DNA of 64,000 bases from Acanthornis magna (taxonomy: Eukaryota; Chordata; Aves; Passeriformes; Acanthizidae), in NCBI GenBank assembly GCA_036785705.1, contig JAWUZG010000004.1:11645501-11709500 (forward strand), given 5' to 3'. Both the position numbers and the translations under genes were made by a program. The notes beneath the pieces are model-generated. The model had not been told where the DNA came from. It saw only the letters and a list, made by a program, of their open reading frames with translations, and made no database searches. Every line of letters starts with the position of its first letter. Within the stretch, counting starts at the first letter, position 1. Positions 46,133-59,000 of this stretch are shown here, piece after piece.

Positions 46133-46720
46133 CGCCATGGTTTAATCCCAGCTGACAACTAAGCACCGCACAGCCACTTGCTCATTCCCCCTGGTGTGAT
46201 GGAGGGAGAATCAGAAGAGTAAAAGTGAGAAAACTTGTGGGTTGAAATCAAGACAATTTAATAGGTAAAGCAAAAGCTGCTCATTTAAGCAAAGCAAAAT
46301 AAGGAATTCACTCACCACTTCCCATGGGCAGGCAGGTGTTCAGCCATCTCCAGGAAGGCAAGGCTCCATCACATGTAACAGTGGCTTGAGAAGACAAACA
46401 CCATCAGTCTGAGCACGCCCCTCTTCCTGCTTCCTTCTTCTCCCACTTTAAATGCTGAGCATGACACCATATGGTCTGGAATATCCTTTTGGTCAGTTGG
46501 GATCAGCTATCCTGGCTCTGTCCCCTCCCAACTTTTGTGCACTCCCAGCCTCCTCACTGGTGGGGTGAGGCAGAGAAGGCCTTGAGGCTGTGTAAACGCT
46601 GCTCAGCAAAGCTGAAACATCCTTGTGTTATCAATCCTATTTCCAGCACTAATGCAAAAGACAACAGGAATACCAGCTACTGTTAAGAAAGCTAAGTTTG
46701 TCCCAGCCCAAACCAGCACA
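46133..46720 (-). mobile_element. antisense LTR, near full length
   Basis: The + strand begins 'cgccatggtttaatcccagc' (the family's 3' end in complement) and ends 'gcccaaaccagcaca' (complement of TGTGCTGGTTTGGGC). It carries all group blocks, including 'cttcccatgggcaggcaggt', 'catcacatgtaacagtgg' and 'gacaccatatggtctggaat'. On the sense strand the poly(A) hexamer ATTAAA is intact (TTTAAT on + at 46257-46262) and the core-promoter position reads TTTAAA, so it is the best-preserved of the four in signal content. One terminus reads CG rather than TG, and no target duplication was found. No internal region. Confidence 0.85.
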
Positions 46721-49700
46721 TTCCTCCATGTCACTTCAGCACAGCACAGCCTAAAGCCCTTATGTGTGCTCTAAGGGTCTTGCCACATACCTTGGGCTTT
46801 CCAACCCTCTCTCAAATGCCGCAATCTAATGCGTAAAAGTGCAGATCCTATTTAAGGGTGTGTATCTGTATCTCAAGATGCTCCAAAGCCTGCAAACAGA
46901 TTAAATACTTATGTCCTTTGAGAACAAATGAAAATTATTTTATCTTACTTCCTGCTTGACTGACAAGCCCATAGTAAATACTGGGATGAATGTTGATATG
47001 AATGCAAAATGAAAAGATGGTTAATTATAACAACCACTTGACTCAATGAGAGAATACTAAATTAAGTTCAGCTGTTTCTGCAGTCAGCTCTCCACCAGGA
47101 CCTTCTCTCATCTGCCACTGACTGACTGTCCTCATCACCCTCTCTATGACAGTCTGTGTGGACTGTCTCTTGACAGTGGAGGAATAAAGATCAGCAGCAA
47201 TTTGTGCATATCTCTGTGTCTCCCAGGGAGAGAGTGGCATCTTCCACTACTTATGGAATACTTTAAAAATTCCCACTGTCACCCGAGAAGTTCATTATGC
47301 AAACTTAGATGATGCTACACCTTGGATTGTGTGATAAAGGTAACAGTGAATTCTCTAATAATGACGTCCTTTGGAACTCAGCTAGAGTAAGTCTGTGATT
47401 CTACAACTCCTTACACCAAGGCTATAGGATCAAGAAGGTGTGGGACCACATGCATTTTGCAGACATTTTGTTACAAGAAAATAATTGAATTTTGTTGTGT
47501 CTATCTTTTATTCTCAAAGTTCAAGATTTTCTTAAACATTTTCAAAATTTTGGAAAGAATAATTCCTTTTGGTTCCAATAATAGAAGAGGTTCTTATGCC
47601 CTATGATTCAAATATTTCTACAGACTTTGTGAGAGAACAGAGGAGCTATATTCAGTTACTCAAATGACTACTTAAGTATCTCAGCCAGGTTTAAGGTGCC
47701 AGACAAGGGCAGTGTGAGTCTCTCATAGGTTTGGCTCAATATTTATCTCTCTTTAGTGAAGCTCCTGGATGTGAAGTGTCTCAGAGAATTTGAAATAAGG
47801 TCTTTAAGGTAATGTGCAGCCATCTGGCCTGCTCCAAAACCATCCATATATGTTCCATATCACTGGAGCAGACAAAAACAAATACAGGATTTAGAAAACA
47901 AACAAACAAACAAGCAAACAAACATAGAGTTTAAAGCAAATATTTTCTTTTCACAATTACCAATCATTCTCTAATAGTACTGAAAAACTCTTAGATCTAA
48001 AAAAACATTAATTGTGGACAGAGTTGGTAATTTATATCTAGCAGATAGATTTTGCAGCTGTGTAATTTCTTGCTTTTTTCTTCCTTTTTCAGCAGACATG
48101 ATTAATATTAAATTTTAAAACATTGTAATCTCTATAAATAGTGCTAGAACCTTAAATTGAAAAAATTCTCAAGATTATGGCTACTAAATCTATCTTTTTT
48201 CTGTCAGACTTTTATATAGGTGTCATTGTAGAAAGCACTGCATTGTCTTCATCTAGTTATTTCACAATATATTTATGAGGTAATAAAAGAAACACTTTAC
48301 TGATCGAGAAATCAACATACAGAGAGACTGTCACACATAGATTAATTAATACTTCTAATAAAATTTCAAAATCGTAGGAATCATTAAATTCAGGTTTCTT
48401 TTGTGATGTATACGAAAGATTGGATTCCTGAGGGAATAATCTTCAAAAATCAGCTGTTTATACAGCCACCGAGTGTTGAAATGAAATGTAAGAAACAAGG
48501 GAAAAGTTCTGCTGAAGACTCTGACTTGTAAAAGCTACTTGCACCAAAGGCTTATACAATTTTTCCCTTCAGATTTACTAACAAGAAATAATTCACAGTG
48601 TAAATTTTACATGATTCAGAACACCCAAGAAAATAAATTATTACAGGGAATCTTCTGTTGCTTCATTACACTGACTTACTATGGTCTTTTCATTTTTGAG
48701 CAACAGAACAAGAACAACAGAAAACTTTGCAAAACTTTATCAAAGAAGTATCTCAATGTTTTCAGGAAAAAAAGAATCAGTTGTAAGACAATAATCTCTC
48801 TGAAGTACAAATTTAGAATCACAGGATAAAATCACCACAGGCAGATAAAGTGCTAGAATTGTAGTGTTTTTACAGCACTTGTCCAAAACATCATAATTTA
48901 TTTAAGACTTCTTTTTCTATCTTTCTCATGCCCTGTAAAATACTTAATTGGGCAATTCACTGGAACCTCACGTGAGAATTTGAGCTCATGCTTCTATGTA
49001 ATTGCACAAGCTTATATTCAATAGTGAAATGTTTACCACATTTTCATTCTTTTTCTGTGCCAAAGATTGTTTCAAAAGCAATTTTTTCAATGAATTATAT
49101 ATTCTTGAGATTCAACCTTTGACTAAGAAATACAGCATCTATTGATTTGGTGTATTCTAAAAGACTGTTTTATTCATAGAATGATATTTTATCTGGAGTC
49201 ACTGCAATTTATCTATTGAGTTATCAATTCATCCCTATCTTCACTGAAATTAAATTATTTTTGTTTTCTTTATTGAATAAATTTGATTTCCAGCTTTGTT
49301 CGTTGTGACTGTAAAAGATATTTATCTGAAAAGGTATTGAAATATCAATAGGAATATAAACCAGGCTATTCTTTGATAATATCTATACATTTGTTGCTTT
49401 TAGCCCTTCAAGATAAAGTTGTGAATATAAAGGGAGTCTTTCCAGCTTGCATTTATCAGGTCTCACTAAACATGAGGAGAACAATAACAAATATGTACAA
49501 TTAACTGCACAGCCAAAAATAAAATAATAAAATGCTAACAGAGCTAACATTTCTTTTCTGAGTGTCTTTTGTTGTCAAGCTATGAACATAAAAGTGTTCG
49601 TAAAATCATACATGCCACCTGCATGGAATATGGAATTCTGGCTTCTCTTTGCCTTTTCTAATATCATAAAGACATAAAAAAACCCAAACCAAAGAAACAA

Positions 49701-50379
49701 CAAAACAATACCCCCCCTTCCAAACACATGAGGACTTACATCACTTTGAATAAGTTTTTGACATTTAGGTTAAGTAAACATTTAAAATTACAAGGAGACA
49801 TCTAAACGTCAACATTAAAATTTTAGTTTCTTAAGCTCTGCTTGAGTCCTGTGCTTGAGATTGAACAGGATGAATCCCATCTATGAGCAATCTCTCTGTT
49901 ATCTCATATTTCCAGACTTCTTTTGTACAAACTATACACACAGTAGTAACTGCATTCCTGAATATTTTCAGAACTCCAAAATCCATTTCATGACAATTTA
50001 TAATTATCTAATTAATAAATAATAACAATTTAAATATCTAATTTATGTATTTCAACAGTTAAGGTGAAAGCACCCAGAATGTGGCTGGTAGACAATGGTA
50101 GACAACCCATTTTTCCAGTCCAATTCATCTAAGTAGAACTCTCAGTTTGGTCCATGGGCTTGTCCTAGGTAGAGCTAACTGTGATTTTATTCTTCCTAGT
50201 CTTGGGAAAGCTGTTCCTGGGTGCTGAAACCTGGGTGCTTTTGCAACTTTTTTAATATGACTACAACACTGACAGTCAAAGAACACATTGAGTTAGAAGA
50301 GGAAGGAAAGGGAAAAGGTATGTCAGTGTACTTTTCTGTCCAGGGAAAACCTTTGCACTTAGCAGTTCTGTCGCAGAGC
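46721..50379. other. unique AT-rich non-coding sequence
   Basis: No gene or transposon recognised. It contains a (CAAA)n patch at 47894-47923 and an A/C-rich patch with C7 at about 49677-49716. Confidence 0.5.
47894..47923 (+). repeat. (CAAA)n microsatellite
   Basis: Seven CAAA/AAAC units with one G substitution (CAAG). Confidence 0.9.
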
Positions 50380-50545
50380 TGTAGATTGCAGCTTTGTTGA
50401 TATTTTCTCATGCTTGGCCAAGGGCACAAGCTGGCAGCAGAGGGTGACCCCAACATGCCCTGGCCAATAGGGCACAGTCCCACATGGTCTGGGCACAACA
50501 GGCAGTGCTAGGCTCTGGTGCAGTCTCCAGCACAGCACACAACAC
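50380..50545. other. local GC-rich, CpG-poor block of unknown nature
   Basis: Two consecutive 60-bp lines (50401-50520) are about 57-58% G+C by count, against a window visibly near 36-38%. A CA-rich stretch (cacagcacacaacacagcac) lies at 50531-50550. Several overlapping minus-strand open frames cover 50196-50839, one rich in Cys, Ala and Leu, but none matches a family I know. It could be an unrecognised old LTR or a decayed exon; it is not a CpG island. Confidence 0.4.
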
Positions 50546-51654
50546 AGCACAACATGCACCAGGACCAAAGAAATGAGAAAAAACAGCAGATGAAGGCAAA
50601 GGCAGGGCTGGAAATAAGTACATTTGCAACACAGCTCAGGCTATGGGACTGGATGCCTGACTCAGGGTTGTCATGAGCTGCTGGAGCCATGGGAAGGGAA
50701 GCTCTTGGTGATACTTGTTAGGGACGTTCAGTTGTACTGATGTCTGCAGGGCCCTGATGTCCCTACATGAAACAGAAGGCATTTTCTGACTGGAAACAAT
50801 GAGTAGTTTGCCGCTGATCCCCAAGGGGAAGGTGGGCATTTTATGCTTCTCTAATACTTACTAGAGATTGATGTGCCCTCATTTTTTCAACTGCATTAGT
50901 TCCTCAAACCTAAGCTTGTTGGATCAATTGCTTTCTGGATGACTGGAATGGAAGGATTGTAAGTCACAGCTTTTATTTATGGCCTTCGGTATGGATTTGT
51001 CTCATATCTAACTGACATAGACTCTGCTTAGCTTGCAGGTTTCTGAAAAATCCATTCCTTAGGCACTTGGCTCTTCTTTATACCTTATTTGGAGCCAAAA
51101 CATTTATTGGCTGATGAATTTTCCAGGAAGTAAGCTGGCAGCAGATGAGGTGCTGCTTCTCTAGTTTAGTGGAACTGTGCCTAAGCACCTTTAACGAACC
51201 TGGCTTTATATATGGTGCTTCTCATCCATAAAACAGAGAAAAAAGAAAAAAAATCCTGAATTCATAAGCTATAAGAGTAAGCATGTTTAAGTTTGCAGGG
51301 TCTTCAGATATTGTGATACAGAGGCCACAAAGAGATGTTTGATAAGAAGAAACTATAGATGAGTTAGAGACAACAAACAACTTTTTAATTGCCAGCCAAG
51401 CTGAATACTGAACAACATAAAGGTGCTTTGAACTGTTCCCAGTTACTCATTCAATCAATTAAGTGAAAAACTGTTAAGCAAATCTGAATACTGAATTAAT
51501 ATGAAGAAATTATGATTTGCCTATAGACATTTAGCAAATGGAAAAGATTAATTAAGGCAGGAATTTATTTCAAATTATTTGCTCAGCTGTTGTTGCTCAG
51601 AATTCAGCGGGGTTTGCATATGTAACTGAGATATTTCAACACAGGCCAGGGAAA

Positions 51655-51702
51655 AGTTTGTTTTTTGGTTTTTTTGTTTTTTTGATTTTTTTTTTTTTGT
51701 TA
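51655..51702 (+). repeat. T-rich tract with G interruptions
   Basis: T-runs separated by single or double G, same strand bias as the larger G/T tracts at 31803 and 37997. Confidence 0.85.
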
Positions 51703-54700
51703 AAACAGGTGGAGATTATGAAAAAAATGATAATATAATGTACAAAATAGCTAGCTTAGGTTACTTGCTGGATAAAAGAAGGCAAAAGATCAGCATTTTT
51801 TTAAAAAGCAAACATAAAACCTAAGCAAATTGATTAAAAGAAAACATCTACATAGCTGATGTACATTTTCTGTATGGAAGGGTCTGGTTTGTATCTGTTA
51901 GGATATTTTCTAAGAGTAAGTTTTGAGAACACTATACTTCGAAAGCCAGTGAGTTCCAAAAGATTCAATGTGACTATGGCAGGGTGCAGTCATGGAAAAG
52001 GACACCTTTGGAGCACAGCAAGGGAGAAAGAAGCATGAGACAAATTCATCAGGGTTGTAAACCTTGATGGGGGAACAAATGACCCCTACTCAGCAGAGAG
52101 TCTTGGAGATGTAGTAGATTTATGATGGGTTTCCTGCTTAACTGACAAGAAGTTCTAGGGATAAGTAGCACAAGAAGAAGGACACAAAGATAGGAACAAG
52201 ACATTACCATGGGGAGTGGCAGTCAAAAGTGTGCAAAAAGAGCTTGAAGATGGTCATGTCAGCACAGCAACAGTGGTATTGGGCTAGGAAAAATGGTATC
52301 TTGCCCTGCCCGATTCAGGTACCTCCAGAGACAGCATTCTCCTCAGCCAAAATGGTCTTCATGGGACTTTCCTACCTGAGGCTGCATGGAGTGTTGGAAA
52401 ACACCTCTATGTGAAAATTTATGTGAGTGTCTTCTATGATGCACTTATGGGTGTGGAGTGAGAAGTAGTTATTAAAAAAAAATAAAACAAAGAAACCAAA
52501 CCAAAGAAAACAGAAGTGTATGTTGAGGTGTAAAGTGTTTCCACAATGTCATGTGCTGCTGAGCCACAAGAACAGATCCATGCAGAGCTCTAGAAGTGAC
52601 TGAACCTGTTCAAAGCCTCCAGCACACACCAGCACCAGCAGTGAAGGTTATGCCTTGGAGCCCCTCCCAGACAACAGTGGCTTCTCTAGGCAGACAAAGA
52701 TGATCAGATTATATGTAAATATTTGATAACCAAAAGATCCCTTAAGGGACTTCCAAACGCCTGCCAAGAAAACACTTGTGCCTCCATATGACCCTCTGCT
52801 CCTGAGTAAACAGCTGGGTTTTGTGTCCCAACTGTGCCCAGAGAAGCTGCAGAAAACCCTGGGCAAACTGCTCTAGCTCAGAAAAAAGCTTTGAGCATGG
52901 TTTGGACCAGCTCAGGTCCAGCAGTTTTTTCCAACCAAAATTCTTCAGCGGTGCTTTTAATAATCTGAATTGAGCTTTTTCTGTCAGATTATAACTTCTC
53001 CATTTATAGTAGAAAATTCTTTGGTTTTTTGACTTTCAGTACTGCTTACATACATTTAAGTGCTGGGATCCTGATGATCCCTGATGTGGCATTCTTAAAA
53101 TAACAACTGATTTTTTTGGCTCTTTGAAGGTGAAACATGGATGAAGAAGCAAAACAAATTATTGCTGGTCTGAAAGAACAGAGGCTGTTTTACACACATA
53201 CAACCTTTTACTGGCATTCCAGCATTGACATGTAGGCTATGCTCTCCAGTTTCTGTATCTCTAAAGCCAGGACACAGATATTAGATGTTGTGAAGAGCTT
53301 TTACATTGGGCTTTAGCATAAAAGATACATTTAATTTTCACAACATGCAAGTATGCATCAAAGCTGTTAAATATTGGTGACTTTATTCCCTGGTTAGAGA
53401 GAAATTGTACCAATCTATTCACTGATGAAGTCAGCTGGAGACCTTTGCTAGCTATTGAAATGCCAGTGTTGACATCGTAATAAAAGACACACTTCTGGGT
53501 TTATGGGTTTTTTTTTCACCTAACAATGCTAATGAAAATTGAAGATGCCATAGGCCAGCATTTTTTTGTAACGAAATAAAAACAGCAAGTCAAGTGAACT
53601 GCAAAAGATTTAAGTAAGTTCTGTGTAGCTGTATATTAGAAGATTATACTATGCTAATCAATAGAGTGATTTAATTAAACCATAAAATTTCTAATAATAG
53701 ACAAAAGGAATTAGAAATTTACTCAAAAAGTAAATGCTTCATCAATGAATACAAAACCTGATATCGAACTAAGAGAAAATGTGTACTAAAGTGCTTAGTT
53801 AGAATTTGAAAAATATGGTAAAAGTACATTTCTGCTGTGTATGTCCTAACCACAACTTTTTAGTTTCAGGGGAAAAAAATCACTTTTACTGTGACTTTAC
53901 AGCCATCCATTTTATCAAAAATTCTTAATTTTTAAATAGAAATCAGTTTATTACTTAGTATCTGCGTTCATATTAAATACTTTGATTCCTTTTTCAGTGT
54001 TAGTTAAATATTTTCTTTCCCATTTTTCTATTTCCACTTTTGTTAAAATTAATTTTATAATCACCTATTTCCTAAAATTTTGAGATGGAGGACTTTAGAT
54101 ACAATTATATTTTATTCCATTAAACCAAGAAAATGAAAAAAAAATGAAATATTTTTTAAGGAAGAATTCCCATATTTGTCTGATTTGTTCACAATACATA
54201 ATTCGATCAATTATGTTTCATTTTAGGAGCTCAGCCTGAAGGATTAAGAATAAATCTCATTTGCAACCATGTTACAGTAATGTCCTAGCCATGATTCAGA
54301 AAAAGCAGTATTTTTAGTGGTGTTTAATATCTTAGAAAACAGCAAGCCACCTTTTTACATTGAAAATTAATAAAGTGTGGAACTCTATTCTTTTGGGTTT
54401 GCAAGTCAGACAGAAGCTTATCGAGAATAATGACATATCCCTGAGTATCAAGTTTCACACACATTTAGTTTTCACTGTGTGTCATCTCCAATTCATTGCG
54501 AGATGTTGTATACATGTTTGAATAGCATTCAAAGGCAACTAACATGATTAGAGACAATCAGAATTGTTTATCTCTGAACTGAAGACCAACAACTTTGAAA
54601 TCTTGCAAATCACTAGATAATAACAACATGGAAACCCATTCTCTATTTTCCTGCATCATTACTTGCATTCTGTGCATGTAGAGGAGTGAGAAGGTGAAGA

Positions 54701-55510
54701 AGAGAGACTGAAGAAGGAGGGAAGTTGCGAAGAATGGTCAGGGGGAAATTCCTCTGGAAAACTCCTAAACACATATGATTTCAGGAACACAACTGTTAGA
54801 CTCGTTAAGAAATTAGAGATTTTTTAAATAAAAATACATTTCAAATAAAACAGACGAAGTTTCAATATCACTTTAGTATGTAATAAACCATCACTGTCAC
54901 CAAAGATATATCCCTCATTCCCTCAGTTGCTTGCCTCTAGCTCCTAACACCTTCTAAATGCCAAGTGCATGAAGTTCCTATAGCTGCATGATAAACTGGT
55001 CTGGTTAAAAATATTTTTGTCCCTGGGGATCACTTCTCTCAGCAGCAGCTAAAATTCAGGGAATGAAAGGTGCATATCTGTAATCATTTCAACAAATCTA
55101 AATTGAGACTGCTGTGATCTCAGCTGCCTTTTCCATCCCCAGCTGTGCACTCTCCTGCCTTGCACTGGCACTATGTCTTGTGTAATCATGTATTGAAACA
55201 TTATGGGGAACTGAATGGATGAAAATTCACAGAGTAAAAGGAATAAAGGAAAAAAAAAAAAGAAAAAGAAAAGATCACTTGTTAGTCCTTAGCTGGATCA
55301 AGTCCCTGAAACAGTTTATGATGTGGGTGCCCAAGCCCTCAGATAGTAGAAGTCAGGGAAAAGGAATAAATAATAGCAAAATATTAGGACCTTGACAGGC
55401 TAGAGAGTTTAGAGATTACCTTGCTGAAGCAGCATATGGAGACATTATTTTTGGATCTTGGCTAAAAGAAAGGCAGAGTTTAGATAAATATACTCCAGTA
55501 TAAGTACATA

Positions 55511-55566
55511 GGGGTTTTTTTTTTGTTGCTGTTGTTTTGGTTTTTTTGTTGTTTTTTTTTTGTTAT
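55511..55566 (+). repeat. T-rich tract with G interruptions
   Basis: About 56 bp of T-runs with G, GG and GTT interruptions and only one C. Fourth example of the same compositional type, again T/G on the + strand. Confidence 0.85.
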
Positions 55567-56030
55567 AGTTCTGGATAAAACTGAAAAATGGAGATGAGAT
55601 ACTGGACATCTGTTGATACTGGGATATCAGCTGGGATATCAAGCAGTTTGAGAGGGTGGCTTAAGGCTCTGTGTTGAATCAGAGGGTCATGATGCCCCTT
55701 TGGCTTACACTGGCAACAAAATTCCCCACTGGCAAGGGCTTAAAATCAATTCAGTTTTGATGCTGTTATTTTTAAACTAGGACCTCCTACAGGAACCCAA
55801 GCACCTTTAGTCCTCATTTCATCAAACTATAAAAAGGAAGAGATTTTGAATTTTCTTCTCTTTCCTTGCAAGCTCCAGTACTCCTGGCACAACAACACAC
55901 TGGCCATTTGTGTTTTTGTAGAGCAATGCCAGTATTTCCCAGCTTCAGACATGAGAAGAGAGAGAAAAATCCCTGCTCACTTTTAGTTTTGGATCTCCTC
56001 TGCACTGTGATGAACTTGCCAGACTGTTTA

Positions 56031-59000
56031 CAGCAGCTTTGGGGCTAATTTGCACCTGGTGTGGGAATGGCATTACGAAAACGTGGCCCTCCATCTTCTA
56101 ATAAAACTGCAGCTCTGCGATCAAGTATTTTGGTCTGAGAGGCTGCATCAAGACCACCGAGAGAAAGGAAAATGAAGTGTAGCAAAAAGACAGACGTGGA
56201 AATATCACCCATATTCTTTAGTGAATTTCTACTACCCATTATCTGCTTAATTATGAATTTCTTTCTGTTTACTTCAGTAGCAATATCAGCTGCCTAGAGT
56301 GGTAGGAGAATTGAGCATCCCAAAATGATGTTAAGTAGGCAAGCTAAACTGTAATACTGCATTAAATATTTCCTCTTTAGGCAAGAGTATGGCTGCATTT
56401 GATCTCACTGAAGTCCCCAAACTCTCACTTCACAGAGGTTTACCCAGGCTCTAAATCAACAAAGCTGAGGACATGTTGCTTTCTAACAATCTGTTCCCTC
56501 AAGTTAAAAACAGCTGAACATGATCTTGCTAGCTCCCAGTGTGGTGCTGTGGCTGAGAGGGCTAATGTGGCTGCATAATCAGGGGAATACTCCGCTGGAG
56601 TGGGGAGGTTATATTACTCACATAACAGCATAAATGTTTATGTTTACTCTGAGACTCGAGGTGGAAACCGTAGTATACACGTTCCCTAGAGAGGCAACTA
56701 TTCTCCATGACTACAATGTTTAAGAGAATGGTAAGAAATGAGACTGTTTACCACAGCAGGAAGAAAACAACTCACACAGATTTAGACGCTGAGCAGTAAG
56801 ATGCTAGGAATTGAAAATACCAACTACTGCAATGGTTTTGTTAGTCTCGTGTCACACATACAAGCTTTTCCTACAGCAGATTGAATAATGGATGAGGAAC
56901 AAGAAATATGTGTACAGTGAGAAATGTATATTTCCGCATTGTATCTGGACTGAATGCTCTCTTTAGCCTTCTCAGAAAAAGGTTTTTATACACAACACTT
57001 AGCTTAGAAATACTTAGCAAATACACAGGAGGAACACAGAAGTTACACAGAAATTAGAAAGGGACTGAATACTTCTATATTTAGATACAAATGTGTGTAA
57101 AGAAATACAGAACATGCAGAGTTTGCATGCCCATTTCAAGCTTCTCTTCATGTTCCTTTACCCCAATGGAAAGAAGCTCAGCCTTTTTCTGAGTGTGATA
57201 ACAATGCCAAAATTTACATCAGCTTTTCATCAACCATCTCTATTTACTGACAGAAACAAACAAAAAGAAAACAAGCAAATCACCAAAGCCACAGTGAGAG
57301 AACCACTTGCTGCAGGCAGCTCAGCAGGGTAATGAATGATGATGGAAATACCCAGAAATCCCAACCTTGTTTTCCCAGGTTAATACTTACCCAGCAGACC
57401 CTGCTGGTTCTGTGAGATCACAAGTGCATTTTGTCTTTGAAGCATGTTATCCATTACCTTTGAAGGGGCTTCTTTTAATAAAATACAAATCAAACACATC
57501 CAAAATAAATCAAACACATCAAGGCTTTGAACCAGATCCCAAGTGGTCCTGATAACATACTCTGCATTTAAAAATGTGCTGATAATATAATTTACATTTA
57601 CAAATTCTGCCAGTTTCAATGGGAGTTAAGGATAGTCAAGATCTCACTGAGGATTTGAATCCAAAGAAAAAAATTAAAAAACCCGAACAAAACCCCCAAA
57701 AAACTACACATGGGACACGAAGGTGAAAGGTGAAAATACACTGTGAGCTTACTCTGCCCCTTATATTGGAAACAGCAGTTGGCCACAGGCAAAGTCTGAG
57801 TGCCTCATCTTTTAACTGTAAAGGGGTAAAATTTAGACCCTCAGGCTTCCTACTCTTGTAAGTCAAAAATGCTAATGATGTGTCTGCCTACCAATGTCAC
57901 AAAAAATGCAACTGCTGAGACCCTTTCTTTGAAGAAAAGTACATTTCAAAAACTTTCATTTTGTCATTGAAAATCCCTGATAAAGCTCTGACATATTTTC
58001 TGACCTCACATACAGTGCTGTAATGTACTCCTAGTGGGAGCACCAGAAGTTCAAAATCCGCTAAACCTGATAAAAGAGTTAACATAATGATGGCTTCTAT
58101 AATTAAAAAATAATTTCAGCACAACACCTCAAACCCGAAATATGTCATTACCCACCACTTAATCAATCAGGCAAGACATAATTAGTCTATTCAGTAATTT
58201 TAGAAATGGACATCTCCACATTCTTCCACAGATACTGAAAGATCCCATGGTGCTCTGCTGAAATTTTCAATACCTTTAGCTTGAACTGTGATAAGCACAG
58301 ATGATTGCCAAATTGAAGACTTTGTTTACAGCTACTGCCCTGAACATCTTTTAGAGAAAAGGATGTTTCTGAAGAAGGATTGTAAATTAGCAAGGTTCTG
58401 AATGTGCAGTTCAATGTCAAGATGTTACATCAGCCAAAGCAATTTGAGCTGGTATTCATTTTTCTTCAAAACGTGCCATTTATATCTAGTAAACAAGGTT
58501 ATTGGCTTAGCGAAATACTTATTGCAATAGAAAATATCATACCGAATCATCTGATGATTTAGGCATTCACCTTGTATTACAAAAGGTTTTAAAAGATGAA
58601 ATTTGCACTGAAAGGTGACAGTAAGACATGTGAAACCACCAATTTTCTGTCTCACATCTGGCCAATTTAAAAATGAAAATAATAGCCTCATTAACTGTCA
58701 GTCTTCAGAGGCATGAAATTCATGTTAAAGATTTGTATCTACTGTGTGAGTTATCGAGAATACAAGCCACCAGGAATAACGATTCTGTCTAATTTAAAAT
58801 CTTTGTGTCAAAAGAAGAAATGAAAGATCGGACACGACAGAGGTGAATGAAGCTGTCGTTCTTTTAATTTCATTTAACTCACCATAAAAATCTTTCTCAC
58901 TCTGCGTTGTTATTTCTCTAGATTTTTCTTATCCAACAGCACCACCATGTGACAGTACAGATATTAGTGTTTGTGTTTCCATACACACACACCCTCAACA

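Larger units (their letters stand above)
50546..56030. other. unique AT-rich non-coding sequence
   Basis: No gene or transposon recognised. T-rich tracts with G interruptions occur at 51655-51702 and 55511-55566. A 12-bp direct doubling (gggatatcagct) lies near 55620-55640. A slightly GC-richer patch occurs at 52200-52420 and 52600-52870. Confidence 0.5.

Noticed and set aside
45739..46155. 138-codon plus-strand frame.
   Set aside because: It runs into the terminal bases of an LTR and shows no recognisable protein family.
38581..46720. The two antisense LTRs at 38581 and 46133 as the ends of one 8-kb provirus.
   Set aside because: Spacing and orientation fit, but the interval holds unique AT-rich DNA, a CR1 end, another LTR group, a CR1 tail and a microsatellite, with no retroviral coding sequence. 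The LTRs differ at roughly one base in seven in a hand-aligned stretch and share no target duplication.
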